DNA from: Nocardia altamirensis NBRC 108246
GTDB lineage: Bacteria; Actinomycetota; Actinomycetes; Mycobacteriales; Mycobacteriaceae
NCBI RefSeq assembly: GCF_001612685.1
Contig: NZ_BDAY01000038.1
Span: 1-64,000 of the forward strand
DNA length: 64,000 nucleotides
Reading direction: 5' to 3'
Positions within the stretch are counted from its first letter, which is position 1; every line of letters begins with the position of its first letter. Made by a program: the position numbers and the translations under genes. A model generated the notes under the pieces. The model was not told the origin of the DNA and ran no database searches. It saw only the letters and a list, made by a program, of their open reading frames with translations. Shown here in pieces: positions 16,731 through 24,570 of the stretch.

Positions 16731-18527
16731 TCAGGTCGTATCTGTTTTGCTTGAGGGATTCTCACTTTCAGGCAGGATGGAATCAATCCGCTCCAAGACT
16801 TGCCGAAAGTCGGAAAATGTTGCAGCTACCGCATCGTCTCCACATAAACTCTGGCACAACTTCATTTTATTGAGTTCAGGCTTTGTCACATCGGGGCCAT
16901 AGTCATTCGGGATGATCTTATCGTCGTAGAACTCCTTCAAAAATACTGAGTCCGGTAGCATATTTTCTATTCCTTTTTGAATCTCTCGATCAGGCAATGT
17001 TGGTAAGGCGATTACGTGGATGTTGCCTACATGTTCATCCGATTTGTTAGCATCGCAGTCGTACACGGCAACTATCGTTTTGGAAGTGATGTCCGGATTC
17101 GCCTTGAGGAAACTGATTGCCGAATTTAACGCACGGTCTCCCGTGTTCGCGCCGCCCTTACGTTCATTGTCTTCGCCTATCCAGGAAAAACGTTCGACCA
17201 GCCGGTCGAAACCCAACAACCTCGCGGCAGTCCGAAAGTACAGCAAATCAGTTTGTCCGGCAAGAAAGATGGCCGGGTCTTCGTTGGCTGTAACGCGCTC
17301 TTCAACTGCGCGGGCGAATGCTTGAGTATCAATAAGAACGGCTAGAGCGTGCTCAAATTCTTGATACCCTTCGGCATACATCTGTTGTCCCGTGGGCATT
17401 TCAAGAATTCGAACGCCGGTGGGTGAGAAGTGCTGCTCCATGCCAAGTGCAAATAGGGGAGAATGGCTGGAGAAAATAAACTGAATTTCAGGAAATATGC
17501 CGACCAGCTGAGGTAGAGCCTTCATTTGAAGGTCAATATGCATGTGGGCGTCAAGCTCGTCGATAACTACAATTCCCCGCGCACTGCCGGTTTCGTCAAG
17601 GTATCGCAATATTGTTCCAAAGATAGCGAGAAGCGTAGACTGTCCCCCGGACAGGCCATCAAGGCTGGCAACCAGAAGTTTCCCCGCAGACGATATCCCT
17701 GCCTTTCTTGAGCTCTTCCTCCCCGCCCAGTGAAAATTTGCCGAGGGATCATCCAGGATAATTCTGATAATTTTATTGGCCCAAGTGAGCGGCGCTTGGG
17801 ATGCCCGGAATGAAGGTGTATCCAGCTCGACTGTTATCCGCTCTTCATTTGCGGAAATCACTTTGGTCTGCGAAGGGTCGAGTCGAGACTCAGTGATAGC
17901 TCCGAGTAGCCACTGAGTGAACGTATCTATTCCGTGTTCCACATAGATTGGCCGATCGAGATTCTGTGTATATCTATCGCGGTTCTCGTATAGATCTACA
18001 GACAGGGCATCTTGGTTGAACCAGAAGGGATTCTCTGATCTGCTGGCCGGGAAGAAGGCGTAGATACCGCCTCCGTAGATCTCGCGGGCCTTCTTCTCGG
18101 AAATTGCAAAGTTCTTGACCTCGCTTCCTGTATTCCAGTTCGCACCAGCGGCGAGATCGGTAGGAATATCATCAATTAGGTCAGCTGGGTCCATGCGAGC
18201 GGTCGCCTCATGATAGAAGACCTCAGTGCCTTCATGGTCGAATCGAAAGATTGAGTAACTGCCGGGCTCACCGTAGGCTATGGTCTTCCCGCCCACTACG
18301 CGGAAATAGCTGCGTACCAAACCGGTGGTCTTTAAAATATCGCTGTATGCAACGGATGCGCCCTCCATCAGAGCATCGCCGATCAATGAGAGCAGGTTGG
18401 TCTTGCCGGTACCGTTGCGCCCAACAATTACATGTGGGATCGGGTTGCCCTCTTCGGTGAAGGTCGGAATTAGATGCAGATTCCGTATGGGCCCGTTATT
18501 CTTGATGAGGAGCTCACGCAAATACAA
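16731..18527 (-). CDS. OLD-like AAA ATPase with degenerate Toprim domain
   Basis: This 598-residue protein resembles OLD-family and related defence ATPases (relatives include GajA, PtuA, AriA). The ABC-type ATPase has Walker A GRNGTGKT (36-43), signature LSGGQ (292-296), Walker B IVVIDELD (319-326) and the H-loop SSH (His355). The C-terminal part aligns with a Toprim fold: FLAGQTD (421-427) stands where vEGxtD is usual, so the catalytic Glu is Ala423, and YDCDANK gives the DxD pair Asp490/Asp492. The acidic pair is kept but the general base is lost, so nuclease activity may be weak, absent or use another residue. The gene has clearly lower GC and rarer codons than its neighbours, a sign of transfer. 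It ends the island's minus-strand gene run, 353 bp after the membrane-protein gene. A role in phage defence is inference from family and location. Confidence 0.8.
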   Translation of the reverse strand: MYLRELLIKNNGPIRNLHLIPTFTEEGNPIPHVIVGRNGTGKTNLLSLIGDALMEGASVAYSDILKTTGLVRSYFRVVGGKTIAYGEPGSYSIFRFDHEGTEVFYHEATARMDPADLIDDIPTDLAAGANWNTGSEVKNFAISEKKAREIYGGGIYAFFPASRSENPFWFNQDALSVDLYENRDRYTQNLDRPIYVEHGIDTFTQWLLGAITESRLDPSQTKVISANEERITVELDTPSFRASQAPLTWANKIIRIILDDPSANFHWAGRKSSRKAGISSAGKLLVASLDGLSGGQSTLLAIFGTILRYLDETGSARGIVVIDELDAHMHIDLQMKALPQLVGIFPEIQFIFSSHSPLFALGMEQHFSPTGVRILEMPTGQQMYAEGYQEFEHALAVLIDTQAFARAVEERVTANEDPAIFLAGQTDLLYFRTAARLLGFDRLVERFSWIGEDNERKGGANTGDRALNSAISFLKANPDITSKTIVAVYDCDANKSDEHVGNIHVIALPTLPDREIQKGIENMLPDSVFLKEFYDDKIIPNDYGPDVTKPELNKMKLCQSLCGDDAVAATFSDFRQVLERIDSILPESENPSSKTDTT

Positions 18528-18879
18528 TTTGCCTCCCAGGGCGTATTCAACTCGAGTGTGCGTACGGCACCCGCGTGCAACCTCGTGTGCGGTAACTTTA
18601 CTCGCGCGCGCAACGCCTTTTGGGCTTTTATGCCAATCGGCAATCGTGAGCGTCTGTTAGCTACCGGTCCCCGAGATATACCGCGCACGTCCGGTCTTGC
18701 CCTTGCCCCCGTCCCGCCACGCACGACAGAAGACCGCGTTCAGGTGGTTCCTGGGTATTGCGCGCGCCAAGTCGACCGCCACGGACGCAGGCGGGTCGAC
18801 GACGCGGCGTAGCGAAGGTTCGAACACTTCCAGCAGTCCTCGAACATAGGTTCGATGGCAGTAGTGCTGACAGCCAGAA
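18528..18879. other. Gap upstream of the ATPase gene with a possible small ORF
   Basis: This 352-bp space separates the ATPase from the next island gene. The part next to the ATPase is AT-rich relative to the rest and probably holds its promoter. The other half contains the short minus-strand reading frame listed separately. No repeat or hairpin stands out. Confidence 0.4.
18657..18827 (-). CDS. Possible 56-residue ORF or gene remnant
   Basis: The minus-strand frame from GTG 18827 to the stop at 18657 has a protein-like composition (FEPSLRRVVDPP, then AIPRNHLNAVFCRAWRD) and a basic tail. The frame is open further upstream into the next gene but without a better start. There is no good ribosome site. 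It may be the C-terminus of a decayed gene. I recognise no family. Confidence 0.3.
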   Translation of the reverse strand: MFEPSLRRVVDPPASVAVDLARAIPRNHLNAVFCRAWRDGGKGKTGRARYISGTGS

Positions 18880-19578
18880 CTATCTCCGATCCACCGCGAA
18901 GTACAGAGCGGCAACGCTGACGCCGGTCGCGACCATAAAGGCTCCACCGCCGACGAGGGCAACTCCGAAGCTGGGGAGTCCCGCCGCGCTGATGGCGCCC
19001 GCCGCAAGTGCACTCGCTGTGAAGGCGCTCCCCGCAGCGGTGAACGCCACGGTCAGTGCCCTGAAGACCGGGGGAGCCGCACGATCATCAAGCGTGACGT
19101 CGGTATCGGCTATAGGCGAGCGCACCTCGGGTTTTGGCTTTCCGTCAACGATCACACTTGCAGTGCACTGATCGCCTTTGCGCATGAGTCCTGGTGGAAA
19201 CTCCACGCTCGTTGTGGTGCCCGCCTTGGGTGAAGTAGACACCGATTTCGCCGTTCTTGGCGAGGACCAGGAGGCCGACACCGACAGGATCGGCATCCCG
19301 AGATCGATCTGCAAAGAGGCATCGCCATCAAAGTCGTTACTGCGCACATCCTTCGGGCCTAGGTTCTGGATGACCAGGAGTACGGCATAGGGGTTCTGGA
19401 CTAGGGTGCCGTTGTGGCGAAGTTCAAGGTCATGGTGCGCGACGTTGCTGCTGATGACCGATTGCGCCGAGAAGGTGATGTGAATCTTGTTCCTACGTCT
19501 TCCCGCAAGAAAGTAGTACAGGCCAGCTAGAAGAGCGAGGCTGGCCACGATCACACCGGCGAGCTTGAGCCAATCCAT
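18880..19578 (-). CDS. Membrane-anchored protein of unknown function (island)
   Basis: This 232-residue protein starts at ATG 19578 (MDWLKL), giving an N-terminal transmembrane helix (residues 4-24), a basic RRRNK stop-transfer, and a soluble domain of about 130 residues that looks all-beta (alternating hydrophobic strands such as AVLLVIQNLG, SLQIDLGMPILSV, TASVIVDGKP). Two more hydrophobic helices end the protein (about 170-195 and 205-227). It is in the same direction as its neighbours with a 108-bp gap to the gene upstream. I do not recognise a family. It could hold the operon's products at the membrane. Confidence 0.6.
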   Translation of the reverse strand: MDWLKLAGVIVASLALLAGLYYFLAGRRRNKIHITFSAQSVISSNVAHHDLELRHNGTLVQNPYAVLLVIQNLGPKDVRSNDFDGDASLQIDLGMPILSVSASWSSPRTAKSVSTSPKAGTTTSVEFPPGLMRKGDQCTASVIVDGKPKPEVRSPIADTDVTLDDRAAPPVFRALTVAFTAAGSAFTASALAAGAISAAGLPSFGVALVGGGAFMVATGVSVAALYFAVDRR

Positions 19579-19686
19579 ACGCGGCAGTGTGCCGCAGGCC
19601 ATGACGCACCGTGGGGGATACAACTGACCAACTTCGCCGATGTCGGCGTGTCGGCCGCTTCCGGTCAGGGGCGGCGGTTTCGCGCG

Positions 19687-20958
19687 TCAGCGGTCGCGTT
19701 CGAGGCCGCGTGCGTCTCGTCCCTCCCTGCCGCCTCGTTCGACACTGGGTGCCTGTCCAGGCGGAGTCCGCACAGCCGCCTCCGGTGCCTGTGCGTGCGA
19801 CAGTCCTAGTCGTACATGCTCAGGAACTTGAGGTTGATTCAGCATCTCGCGATACGCCGCGTCCCGTGCCCGGTCCAACTCGGCCTGCGTCCGCGCGGCC
19901 TCGCGTGCTGCCCTGTCCGCTGCTTCACGTTCGGCTGCGGCTGCGCGTTCCACGCTGGCAGCGTCGGCCAACTCTGGGGCGGCTCGTTCCCCGATTTCGG
20001 GCGCTTCCCGCTCAGGGGATTGATTGGCTGCCGGGAACGGGAATTCCTTCAACACCCGTTCGACGGCTTCGCGTTCGACTCTGGCGCGTGCGGCTTCGGG
20101 TGACTCTCGTTCCGGCGTGGACTTCTCGGGCGCTTTACCTGTGGACGGCACAGGGCCGGACTTGATTCGGTCCTGAAACTCCCGCACTGCCCGCTTGGCG
20201 GCGGCCTCTCTCTCGATCCGTGCCCGCTCGGCCAACCGCCTGCTTTCCGGTGTGCTTCGTGCTCGATTGGCGCGTTTGGCTTCAGGTACCGGTGGTGGCT
20301 TAGCCCTCTCGGCTCGTTCAGCTTGGACACGCGCCGGAGCGTCCGCCCTGCCGCGTGCAACTGCTTCCCGGAACCGTTGCATGTTACGGAATTTTTCTCT
20401 TGCTTCACGCGCCTTAGCTAGGGCCGCGATTCTATCCTTGGCCCTTTGAAGCGCCTGCGCCTTGCCCTCTCGCGCTTTCTCGCGGACCTTATCTAGTTCG
20501 AGCTGCTGCCCTTTGCCTCGGTCCATGGCGAGACCTTTTGCCCAGATTTCCCGTGCAGTTTCGCGGTCGATTATCAAATGCGTAGACTTTTCCGGAAAAT
20601 CTCGGCGTATTTTGTCTATCAGCTCCTGGCACCGGTCGGAAATAGGCTCACGCTCGACCGTCCGCAGGGTGTAATGGTCGATCCTGCCCGTCTTGATCAG
20701 CTCGTATACGACCTCTAGCTGCCGCTCGTCTTTCTTGCTATCCATCCTGCCCGACTTGTCTTCGTCGGCCAAGGTCTTGCCCTGATCATTCGTTATCTTG
20801 TCGAAGACGACATTACCTATGCCGGGGACTCTGAACATCTGCGACTGTTGAACGTATCCCTTCTCACGCAGATGGTAGTGCTCATAGGTACCGTTCTCGA
20901 ATATCCTGCCCCGATCATTATTCGAGTAAGGATCGCGGTCTCTGTCGTATCCGTCCAT
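19687..20958 (-). CDS. Coiled-coil protein with PD-(D/E)XK-like N-terminal domain
   Basis: This 423-residue protein has two parts. The first 160 residues are globular and carry a pattern like restriction-endonuclease-fold toxins: GRIFE with Glu21, then VVFD with Asp53, then DEDKSG with Glu66 and Lys68, i.e. D-X12-E-X-K. Helices with RQLEVVYELI and the strand THLIID follow. From about 165 to the end the chain is Arg/Glu/Ala-rich with long heptad-like helices broken by Pro, typical of extended coiled coil. ATG 20958 is preferred over GTG 20970 because a G-rich ribosome site then has room. It probably forms a unit with the acidic 170-residue protein encoded just upstream. Nuclease activity is inference from the motif only. 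Confidence 0.6.
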   Translation of the reverse strand: MDGYDRDRDPYSNNDRGRIFENGTYEHYHLREKGYVQQSQMFRVPGIGNVVFDKITNDQGKTLADEDKSGRMDSKKDERQLEVVYELIKTGRIDHYTLRTVEREPISDRCQELIDKIRRDFPEKSTHLIIDRETAREIWAKGLAMDRGKGQQLELDKVREKAREGKAQALQRAKDRIAALAKAREAREKFRNMQRFREAVARGRADAPARVQAERAERAKPPPVPEAKRANRARSTPESRRLAERARIEREAAAKRAVREFQDRIKSGPVPSTGKAPEKSTPERESPEAARARVEREAVERVLKEFPFPAANQSPEREAPEIGERAAPELADAASVERAAAAEREAADRAAREAARTQAELDRARDAAYREMLNQPQVPEHVRLGLSHAQAPEAAVRTPPGQAPSVERGGREGRDARGLERDR

Positions 20959-21028
20959 CGTTGGCCACACCCCCCGGTGTGTTTACGTCCCGACTAAAGG
21001 GCTCGGGCAGCGAATCGTCACATGACGG

Positions 21029-21541
21029 CTAGGCTTCGCCGTCTCGCTTCTCGGCGTGATAGCCCGCGTACTCTCGGATCGTTTCCGCTAGATCTGAGAA
21101 CATTCCGTCACGGTGTTCGATCATGCTTTTCATCAGATACCATGCTGTGGTTTCGTCTTCGTCTTCAGTATCAAACCTGAGGGCAGGGTTCACATGCGGA
21201 TAGAATGTGCACTCTTCGCCCGGCCATTCGTATTCAATCCACTCAGCGCCCGCCAGCTCGATAAAGCACTGCCCCATGAAGCATATGAATGCGTCGGACA
21301 GGTCGGAATTCTCGGGAGCCATCGCCGTAGCCAGGTCAGGGAACAGCGCCGAAACAATAGGATCGAGCCGCTTTACTTCTGCCGAGTCCTCCGGCCACGG
21401 CTCTGAAGGGATTTCACGAATACCCGCGTAGTCCATGAACTTCTGGGCTTGCACCCGGCGACGTTCAGGGTCGACCCATTTACCCCATTCAGTCTGCTCG
21501 ACACCGAGATCCATGCTCAATTGCTGTTCGTCATTTCCCAT
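21029..21541 (-). CDS. Acidic 170-residue protein, possible partner of the PD-(D/E)XK-like protein
   Basis: The start at ATG 21541 is fixed by a GAGAGGGG ribosome site. The protein is strongly acidic and aromatic (EWIEYEWPGEECTFYP, then DTEDEDETTAWYLM), with an N-terminal segment QQLSMDLG and a C-terminal helix ending EKRDGEA. Small acidic proteins next to nuclease-like effectors often act as immunity proteins or antitoxins, and this one is upstream by 70 bp in the same transcript. I recognise no named family, so this role is a guess from context. It could also be an unrelated conserved island protein. Confidence 0.6.
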   Translation of the reverse strand: MGNDEQQLSMDLGVEQTEWGKWVDPERRRVQAQKFMDYAGIREIPSEPWPEDSAEVKRLDPIVSALFPDLATAMAPENSDLSDAFICFMGQCFIELAGAEWIEYEWPGEECTFYPHVNPALRFDTEDEDETTAWYLMKSMIEHRDGMFSDLAETIREYAGYHAEKRDGEA

Positions 21542-21607
21542 GCCTACCCCTCTCGTCATGGCCAGAACAGGCCATCGTCCCGCTGTCGTGGTCAAGGTAC
21601 AACCAAC

Positions 21608-21781
21608 TCACGCCCCGTCCTCGTCATCCTCGCCGGAAGCCTTGCGTCTATCAGCGCGGATGAACTGGTCGACCGCTAGGTCCAACCGGTCACGGATCGG
21701 ACCCGACTCCGGCTCGCCCATGAGGTTGTAAGCGTCTGTAGCGCTGCGGAATTCGCGTACCGCCCGCTCGTACTCAGTCAT
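21608..21781 (-). CDS. 57-residue small protein
   Basis: A minus-strand frame from ATG 21781 to TGA 21608 encodes a charged, helical 57-residue protein (starts MTEYERAVREFRSATDAY, ends with an acidic EDDEDGA tail). The amino acid pattern is protein-like and codon third positions are GC-rich. The ATG overlaps the stop of an upstream reading frame as ATGA, typical of a translationally coupled operon. The ribosome site is weak on its own, in keeping with coupling. Function unknown. Confidence 0.6.
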   Translation of the reverse strand: MTEYERAVREFRSATDAYNLMGEPESGPIRDRLDLAVDQFIRADRRKASGEDDEDGA

Positions 21782-21933
21782 GGCCCGTCGTACAGTCGTT
21801 CGTTCGGAAGTCGGTCCAATCCCGTTGGGACACCAGGGATCACGCTCACATCATCGACGTAGTGGTGCTGTCGGTGCTCCTGCAAGAAGTTGTCTGCGGC
21901 GGTCTGGGATGCGGCGTAGTCCAGCCGTTCGCC
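21778..21933 (-). pseudogene. Startless reading frame, likely remnant of a small gene
   Basis: The minus-strand frame is open for 51 codons up to the TGA at 21778 and looks coding (AASQTAADNFLQEH, then SVIPGVPTGLDRLPNERLYDGP). Its stop overlaps the next start as ATGA. No ATG is available; only TTG (in NFLQEH) or GTG (before SVIPG) could start it, and an in-frame TGA precedes it at 21936. I read it as a truncated gene whose 5' part was lost, or one with an unusual start. Confidence 0.4.
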
Positions 21934-21991
21934 TCATAGCGTGATGGCTAGGTGCACGTCCGGCTCCTCAGGATGCGGGGACGTGGGTGTG

Positions 21992-22480
21992 TCAGCCACG
22001 ATGCACCGCCAACGATCGCGAATCCCGATCGATACCGGTACACGCGCGTATCGCGTCGACCACAACATTGCCCGAAGGGCGGAAGGTATTGCGCGGCAGT
22101 TCGATCCAGCGTCGAACGCCTCCGGTTTGGGCTGTCGGTGAAGGTAGCGGGATGCTTCCCGAACGAACGATCATCACGTTGAGCCGGAACATGTCGTTGA
22201 ACAGCCGTGTGTCGTCATCGGGTATGTCAGGCCGGATCAGAAAGCTCCACCGGTTCGAGCCGACGTGCGCCACGATCGGGCCGACCGCAACGCCATGGTG
22301 TTGCATATGGCCCCGCAGCACGATCCCCAACGGTCCGGGCATGGTCAGCGCGCCAGTACTTCCGGCAGGGAAGGTGATGCGCGCAGAACCGGGCGGGTCG
22401 ATGACAGCGGCCAGTCCGCACACCAACCGGTAGTAGCCGCATCGAGAAATCGGTGTATCGCCAAACGGTATGTGTTCCAT
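21992..22480 (-). CDS. Conserved actinobacterial protein of mobile regions (primase/polymerase-N-terminus-like)
   Basis: This 162-residue protein opens with HIPFGDTPISRCGYYRLVCGL and has a middle block PIVAHVGSNRWSFLIRPD that resembles the N-terminal part of actinobacterial bifunctional primase-polymerases, followed by the ending RPSGNVVVDAIRACTG. Proteins of this size and pattern are common in actinomycete genomes near XRE regulators, often with misleading names such as RNA polymerase subunit. No catalytic primase residues can be assigned. It is the first gene of the minus-strand run and is divergent from the XRE gene, 188 bp away. Confidence 0.5.
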   Translation of the reverse strand: MEHIPFGDTPISRCGYYRLVCGLAAVIDPPGSARITFPAGSTGALTMPGPLGIVLRGHMQHHGVAVGPIVAHVGSNRWSFLIRPDIPDDDTRLFNDMFRLNVMIVRSGSIPLPSPTAQTGGVRRWIELPRNTFRPSGNVVVDAIRACTGIDRDSRSLAVHRG

Positions 22481-22631
22481 CGTGGTTCAAGCCCCCTGCT
22501 GGCATCGCACGGTTTAGGTGTGCCCGGCCCCTGCGGTCGGTAGGGTGCGGCGGCTCCGTCCGAGTAGTGGAGCGCCTACCAGGCACCTATTCAGACAACC
22601 ACCGCTACCGGCATGAGATACGCAGGATCTC

Positions 22632-22662
22632 GTCCACAGCGCGTCCACAAAGCGTCTAGATT
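22632..22662 (+). promoter_or_regulatory. Leaderless promoter with a direct repeat before the XRE gene
   Basis: TAGATT (22657-22662) fits the TANNNT -10 pattern and lies 6 bases before the ATG at 22669, so the mRNA would have no leader. Two GTCCACA units (22632 and 22643), 11 bp apart, lie just upstream and could be bound by the XRE protein itself. Confidence 0.5.
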
Positions 22663-22668
22663 CGATCT

Positions 22669-23979
22669 ATGGACAGTCACGCTGCCGTCGTCGGAGCGCA
22701 GCTCCGAGCGGCCCGTGAAGCGTCGGGGATGTCTCTTGCTGCCGTGTCGAGAGTGACCCACTACAGCACGTCCGCCCTGTCTTACTACGAGACCGGAGAG
22801 CGGACACCAACAGACGATGTCATAGCGTGGTACGAAAAGCGTTTCGGTCAGATTCGAGACCCTTTGGCGACCCTGCTAGACCTCGGAAGGGCTGATGTGG
22901 AGCGGCGCTCATTTCTTCGTGTCGGCTACTCCACTGCGCTGAGCGCATCGGTTCTGCTGCCAGGCTGGCTTGCTCCATCAACGTCCGACTTGCCACGCCG
23001 GGATAACAGCGTTCGCCATGTGGGTGAAGCCGACGTGGCCGATGTGCGCGAGGTGGTGGCCCTGTTCTCGCGCATGGACCAGCGATTGGGCGGTGGCCAC
23101 GGACGAACAGCTGTTGTCCAGTACCTGACTGATGAGGTAACCCGCTATCTCAACGGTTCGTACACCAGCGAGGCCGTTCGGCGAGACATGTTCTCAGCAG
23201 CAAGTGAACTTGCGTATCTGGCTGGCTGGATGGCTTTCGACAACGACGAGCACTATCCGGCGCAACGCTATTTCATGGCATCAACCAAGCTCGCGGCCGA
23301 TGCAGGCGACGATCCGCTTGCCGGACACGTACTGCGCGCAATGGCACATCAGGCTGTCGACCTGGGCCACCCTCAGCAGGGCCTTCAGCTCGCAGAGGCA
23401 TCGGTAAGCGGCGACCGGTACCGAAACGCCTGCCCGCGCGAGCGAGCGCTTTTGAAGGTTGTTCACGCCAAGGCGCTGGGCGCGGCTGGTCAGACCGCTG
23501 AATCGGCCAAAGCCCTACTCAGAGCGGAGCAAGACCTTGCCGCCGCGTCTGCCTCGGCAGACCTTGAGCCCGCTCGGGTGTTCTTCTTCTCCGAAGCGAG
23601 CCTTGCTCACGAAACCGCGTGCGCGTTGCGTGATGCGGGCGATCTAACCGGCGCTGCCGACCAGTTCGAACTCAGTGTCCGCAAACGACAGGCCAAGCCC
23701 TTCGCGAGAACCCATGCCGTGACACTTGGCTACTTGGGTACCGTGCAGGCACGCAGCGGCGAACTTGAACAGGCTTACGCCACATGGACATCCGCTCTAG
23801 ATGCTATGGAAGGTATCCAGGATGGCGTGCCATCAGGAAGCCGGGTGCAGTCAGGGCGCACCAGGAAAGTTGCCCGCGACATACGCGCCACAGTGGAACC
23901 ATATCTGGGCCAGCGGGTTGCGGGCGTGACTGAGATCGACGAGCGGGCCGCGCAATATCTGATCGCCAGCGGGACATAG
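22669..23979 (+). CDS. XRE-family regulator with TPR-like C-terminal domain
   Basis: This 436-residue protein has an N-terminal Cro/C1 helix-turn-helix (about residues 7-62: LRAAREASGMSLAAVSRVTHYSTSALSYYETGER spread over helices 1-4). A linker with a hydrophobic stretch (about 88-103) leads to a long all-helical domain with repeated LxxAxxxA patterns, typical of the tetratricopeptide-like C-terminus of large actinobacterial XRE regulators. The TrmO-like gene follows 13 bp later and is co-transcribed. This pair recurs in actinomycetes. Divergent placement relative to the island genes suggests that it controls them. Confidence 0.82.
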   Translation: MDSHAAVVGAQLRAAREASGMSLAAVSRVTHYSTSALSYYETGERTPTDDVIAWYEKRFGQIRDPLATLLDLGRADVERRSFLRVGYSTALSASVLLPGWLAPSTSDLPRRDNSVRHVGEADVADVREVVALFSRMDQRLGGGHGRTAVVQYLTDEVTRYLNGSYTSEAVRRDMFSAASELAYLAGWMAFDNDEHYPAQRYFMASTKLAADAGDDPLAGHVLRAMAHQAVDLGHPQQGLQLAEASVSGDRYRNACPRERALLKVVHAKALGAAGQTAESAKALLRAEQDLAAASASADLEPARVFFFSEASLAHETACALRDAGDLTGAADQFELSVRKRQAKPFARTHAVTLGYLGTVQARSGELEQAYATWTSALDAMEGIQDGVPSGSRVQSGRTRKVARDIRATVEPYLGQRVAGVTEIDERAAQYLIASGT

Positions 23980-23992
23980 GAACAGAGGTCAT

Positions 23993-24463
23993 ATGGCAGA
24001 CGAAACGTTTGAGGTTGTTCCGATCGCCCATGTCGTGGGTGGTCGCATCGAACCTACGGACGATCATTGGGCCGGAACCGAGGCAATCATCCGGATAGAT
24101 GACAGCCGGTTCACAGAAGAGTCTGTACTGGGCTTAGAGGCTTTCAGTCATCTGGAGGTTGTATTCCGCTTCCATCTGACAGATCCGACAGATTTGCACT
24201 TCGGAGCGCGTAGTGCCCGCGATAACCCCGATTGGCCGAAGGTCGGAATCTTCGGCCACCGAAACATGCGCCGTGTCAACTGGCTAGGGGTATCCCGTAC
24301 GCGTCTGCTTCGCGTAGACGGACTAGATCTCCATGTGGCCGAACTGGACGCGGTGGACGGCACGCCCGTGCTGGACATCAAGCCGTGGTTCGCAGAGTTC
24401 GGTCCGCGCGGTGAAGTGCGGCAAGCTGAGTGGTCCACAGCGATGCTCAAGAACTACTTCTGA
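23993..24463 (+). CDS. TrmO-like SAM-dependent methyltransferase (TsaA/VirR fold)
   Basis: This 156-residue protein has the TrmO domain: the FSHLEVVFRFH strand, the NPDWPKVGIFGHRNMRRVNW block and the ending GTPVLDIKPW. In E. coli TrmO methylates N6 of threonylcarbamoyl-A37 in tRNA-Thr. Here the canonical RSPxRPNPIG loop is replaced by KVGIFGHRNMRRVN, as in the variant group found beside XRE regulators, so its substrate may differ. It starts 13 bp after the XRE stop with AGGTCAT just ahead. The chain ends shortly after IKPW, lacking the longer C-terminal domain of enterobacterial TrmO. Confidence 0.75.
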   Translation: MADETFEVVPIAHVVGGRIEPTDDHWAGTEAIIRIDDSRFTEESVLGLEAFSHLEVVFRFHLTDPTDLHFGARSARDNPDWPKVGIFGHRNMRRVNWLGVSRTRLLRVDGLDLHVAELDAVDGTPVLDIKPWFAEFGPRGEVRQAEWSTAMLKNYF

Positions 24464-24539
24464 AGCTTGTCAGTGTCTGCGGGTAGGTGGTCGACGGAGA
24501 GTTCAACGGCCAGTAGCAGTCTCGCTCTGTGAGCCTCCG

Positions 24540-24566
24540 AGCCCGGTCCGCCCTTCGGACCGGGCT
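24540..24566. terminator. Bidirectional hairpin between trmO-like gene and xthA
   Basis: AGCCCGGTCCG pairs perfectly with CGGACCGGGCT around a 5-nt loop. It lies 4 bp beyond the xthA stop and 76 bp beyond the trmO-like stop, and belongs to the inserted right end. Confidence 0.8.
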
Positions 24567-24570
24567 TGAA

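Noticed and set aside
18474..18812. 112-codon plus-strand frame at the 5' end of the ATPase gene
   Set aside because: Runs antisense into the ATPase coding region, has no ribosome site, and composition is not protein-like.
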